DNA of 64,000 bases from Bryocella elongata (GTDB lineage Bacteria; Acidobacteriota; Terriglobia; Terriglobales; Acidobacteriaceae): the NCBI RefSeq assembly GCF_900108185.1, contig NZ_FNVA01000009.1, positions 62,001-126,000 of the forward strand, written 5' to 3'. Positions 62,979 through 64,000 of the stretch are shown here, piece by piece (the stretch's first letter is position 1; each line of letters begins with the position of its first letter). The notes under the pieces were generated by a model that ran no database searches, had not been told where the DNA came from, and worked only from the letters and a program-made list of their open reading frames with translations. A program made the position numbers and the translations under genes.

Positions 62979-63857
62979 CTAATTTGGATTGCTGTCGTAA
63001 TTGTCCTGCTCATCCCCATGTTGTTTCCATTCTCCATAGAGCGAATGACTCAGGGCGTCTTTGCTAATGAGACTTCGCAGTTGGACTCCGTGCATGTTTG
63101 GAGTCCACAGATATCTAAAGCGAATTACGCGTGGAGCCTCGAAAACATCTGTATAGCTGACCATTCCATAGAGGTGAGCAAACAACTCACCCGTATTCAA
63201 GGATCTGATTATGTCGTGTCCGGTGTCGCAAAAGAACGGAAACTTTTTCTCCAGTGGCTTTTCCGTGGCGTGAATCACTGGCTCGCTCGTCAGAGGCTCT
63301 GGAAATTTAGCCGCATGGGGTTTATCTGAGCGCGTAATGGAAAAGTCGCCACAACTGTTGGCAATGAAAGCTTTTGTCTCTCCGAAATTGAAAAGCTCTA
63401 CCTTCACAACGGCAAAGTACGAGTCGTTCATCGTCTCCACCTTTACGACCTCCAATTCCCCAATGCGAACTTTGACTCTCGCCTTTTCTTTTCTCTTGAT
63501 TACTTCAACGCTATCCATCGTTGCCTTCGCAGCGTCTTCAGTTGCAATGGCGGCTCGTTTCGTCTCGGCCGTTTGATCAGCAATCACCAAGAGGGTCAGA
63601 AGGATCGCCCATGTTGTAATCCCCTCGGGCCAACCAAAGACTCTATACCAACGTGGCAGGTGCCTTGCGGCGTCCTCTGCGCCTTTGTCGCAGTCTTCCT
63701 GATGGGTCGCTGGGGACACCGTGACGGCCCTAATCTGATTGCATTTTGTCTCATACTGGTCGCGGGTTTTTTGATCCTGACGGGATACGTAGATCGAGCA
63801 CCCCAGTATCAGGACGACGGCGATTCCGTACTTCCAAGACAGCAGTCTTTTCAGCAT
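62979..63857 (-). CDS. Hypothetical membrane protein, bracketed by repeat ends
   Basis: 292 aa from ATG 63857; the open frame starts earlier at a TTG. Two membrane helices (YGIAVVLILGCSIYVS near the start and GITTWAILLTLLVIADQT at about 88-105), an intervening Cys/charged segment (KCNQIRAVTVSPATHQEDCD), a helical linker (IATEDAAKATMDSVEVIKRK) and a beta-rich C-terminal domain (VKVRIGELEVVKVETMNDSY, FAVVKVELFNFGETKAFI). The plan (helix, A-rich helical linker, sandwich) is like the hypothetical at 44047. Lower GC than its neighbours. The two halves of a dispersed repeat lie on either side. Function unknown. Confidence 0.6.
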   Translation of the reverse strand: MLKRLLSWKYGIAVVLILGCSIYVSRQDQKTRDQYETKCNQIRAVTVSPATHQEDCDKGAEDAARHLPRWYRVFGWPEGITTWAILLTLLVIADQTAETKRAAIATEDAAKATMDSVEVIKRKEKARVKVRIGELEVVKVETMNDSYFAVVKVELFNFGETKAFIANSCGDFSITRSDKPHAAKFPEPLTSEPVIHATEKPLEKKFPFFCDTGHDIIRSLNTGELFAHLYGMVSYTDVFEAPRVIRFRYLWTPNMHGVQLRSLISKDALSHSLYGEWKQHGDEQDNYDSNPN

Positions 63858-63952
63858 GATGGGAGAATTGTAGGGCAAATTGGCCCACGACCTGGACTAC
63901 CTTGTGCGTTCTACGTTGTACAAGTCGCGGGTTCTGTTGGCCGGAGGGTACC

Positions 63953-63996
63953 CTATTCTGATTGTAGAGAGTTGGGTTAGTAAGTACGCCAAACGG
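63953..63996. repeat. Dispersed repeat element, right part of the split copy
   Basis: CTATTCTGATTGTAGAGAGT, then TGGGTTAGTAAGTACGCCAA, ACGG. About 37 of 44 bases equal 42680-42723. It lies at the window edge, upstream of the hypothetical membrane protein. The stretch 63858-63952 shows no gene. Confidence 0.7.
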
Positions 63997-64000
63997 CGCG

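Noticed and set aside
1-64000. CRISPR arrays, rRNA genes, intact transposases, phage structural genes
   Set aside because: Looked for regularly spaced repeats, rRNA-like sequence and transposase motifs; none seen apart from the integrase fragments and short intergenic repeats.

Overview
The window looks like chromosomal DNA of a soil Acidobacteriota of the class Terriglobia (the Granulicella, Terriglobus and Edaphobacter group). The signs are a GC-rich sequence, an Oar-type TonB-dependent receptor with an N-terminal carboxypeptidase-regulatory-like domain, a TIGR03435-type 'soil' protein, a PQQ-like propeller with a fibronectin III tail, giant Reg_prop/Y_Y_Y sensor kinases, a fused AroD-AroE enzyme and short dispersed repeats. 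Taxonomy is inferred from gene content only.

Region 1 (1-13.7 kb) is a plant or mucin-type glycan utilisation locus. It holds a GH27 alpha-galactosidase (cut by the window edge), a TonB-dependent receptor, a secreted propeller protein, a GH28 polygalacturonase-like enzyme, a GH95 alpha-L-fucosidase and a GH101/GH129-like hydrolase. Three of the hydrolases begin with Tat-like motifs. A TTATACGT-type near-palindrome lies in the GH27/receptor divergent promoter region and again upstream of the GH101/129-like gene, next to a perfect GGAAACGTTTCC (LacI-type) palindrome. This suggests shared control.

Region 2 (about 14.0-38.7 kb) has the features of an old genomic island. It is bounded by two 3' fragments of related tyrosine recombinases, each followed by a TTTGGCATCAAA-type repeat, and the right one abuts the 3' end of a tRNA-Val(CAC) gene. 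Inside are many broken genes (DUF2339 membrane protein, SDR, DinB, an alpha/beta hydrolase copy, Dps) beside intact accessory genes: a TetR regulator, three SDRs, two paralogous Reg_prop histidine kinases each with a NarL-type response regulator, a DoxX-like protein, an alpha/beta hydrolase, a CPBP protease, a cupin, a DsrE protein, a DUF302 protein and a zinc-type alcohol dehydrogenase.

Region 3 (38.7-64 kb) is mostly core genome: ECF sigma factor with zinc-finger anti-sigma and DUF3106 protein, proline dehydrogenase, SppA-type S49 peptidase, HU/IHF protein, an ABC exporter, PgeF, AroD-AroE with a histone-like tail, an M3 oligopeptidase, a VKOR protein, an S9 peptidase and an alpha/beta hydrolase. 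Within it, the most system-like accessory unit is an autoregulated-looking three-gene operon (44.8-46.1 kb): two related membrane proteins sharing a DERDxxIxxRGxxTG motif plus a small XRE repressor, preceded by two 18-bp inverted repeats, one of which covers the ribosome binding site. Several intergenic repeats occur here, including one carried in frame inside the M3 peptidase gene and a repeat pair that brackets a hypothetical membrane protein.
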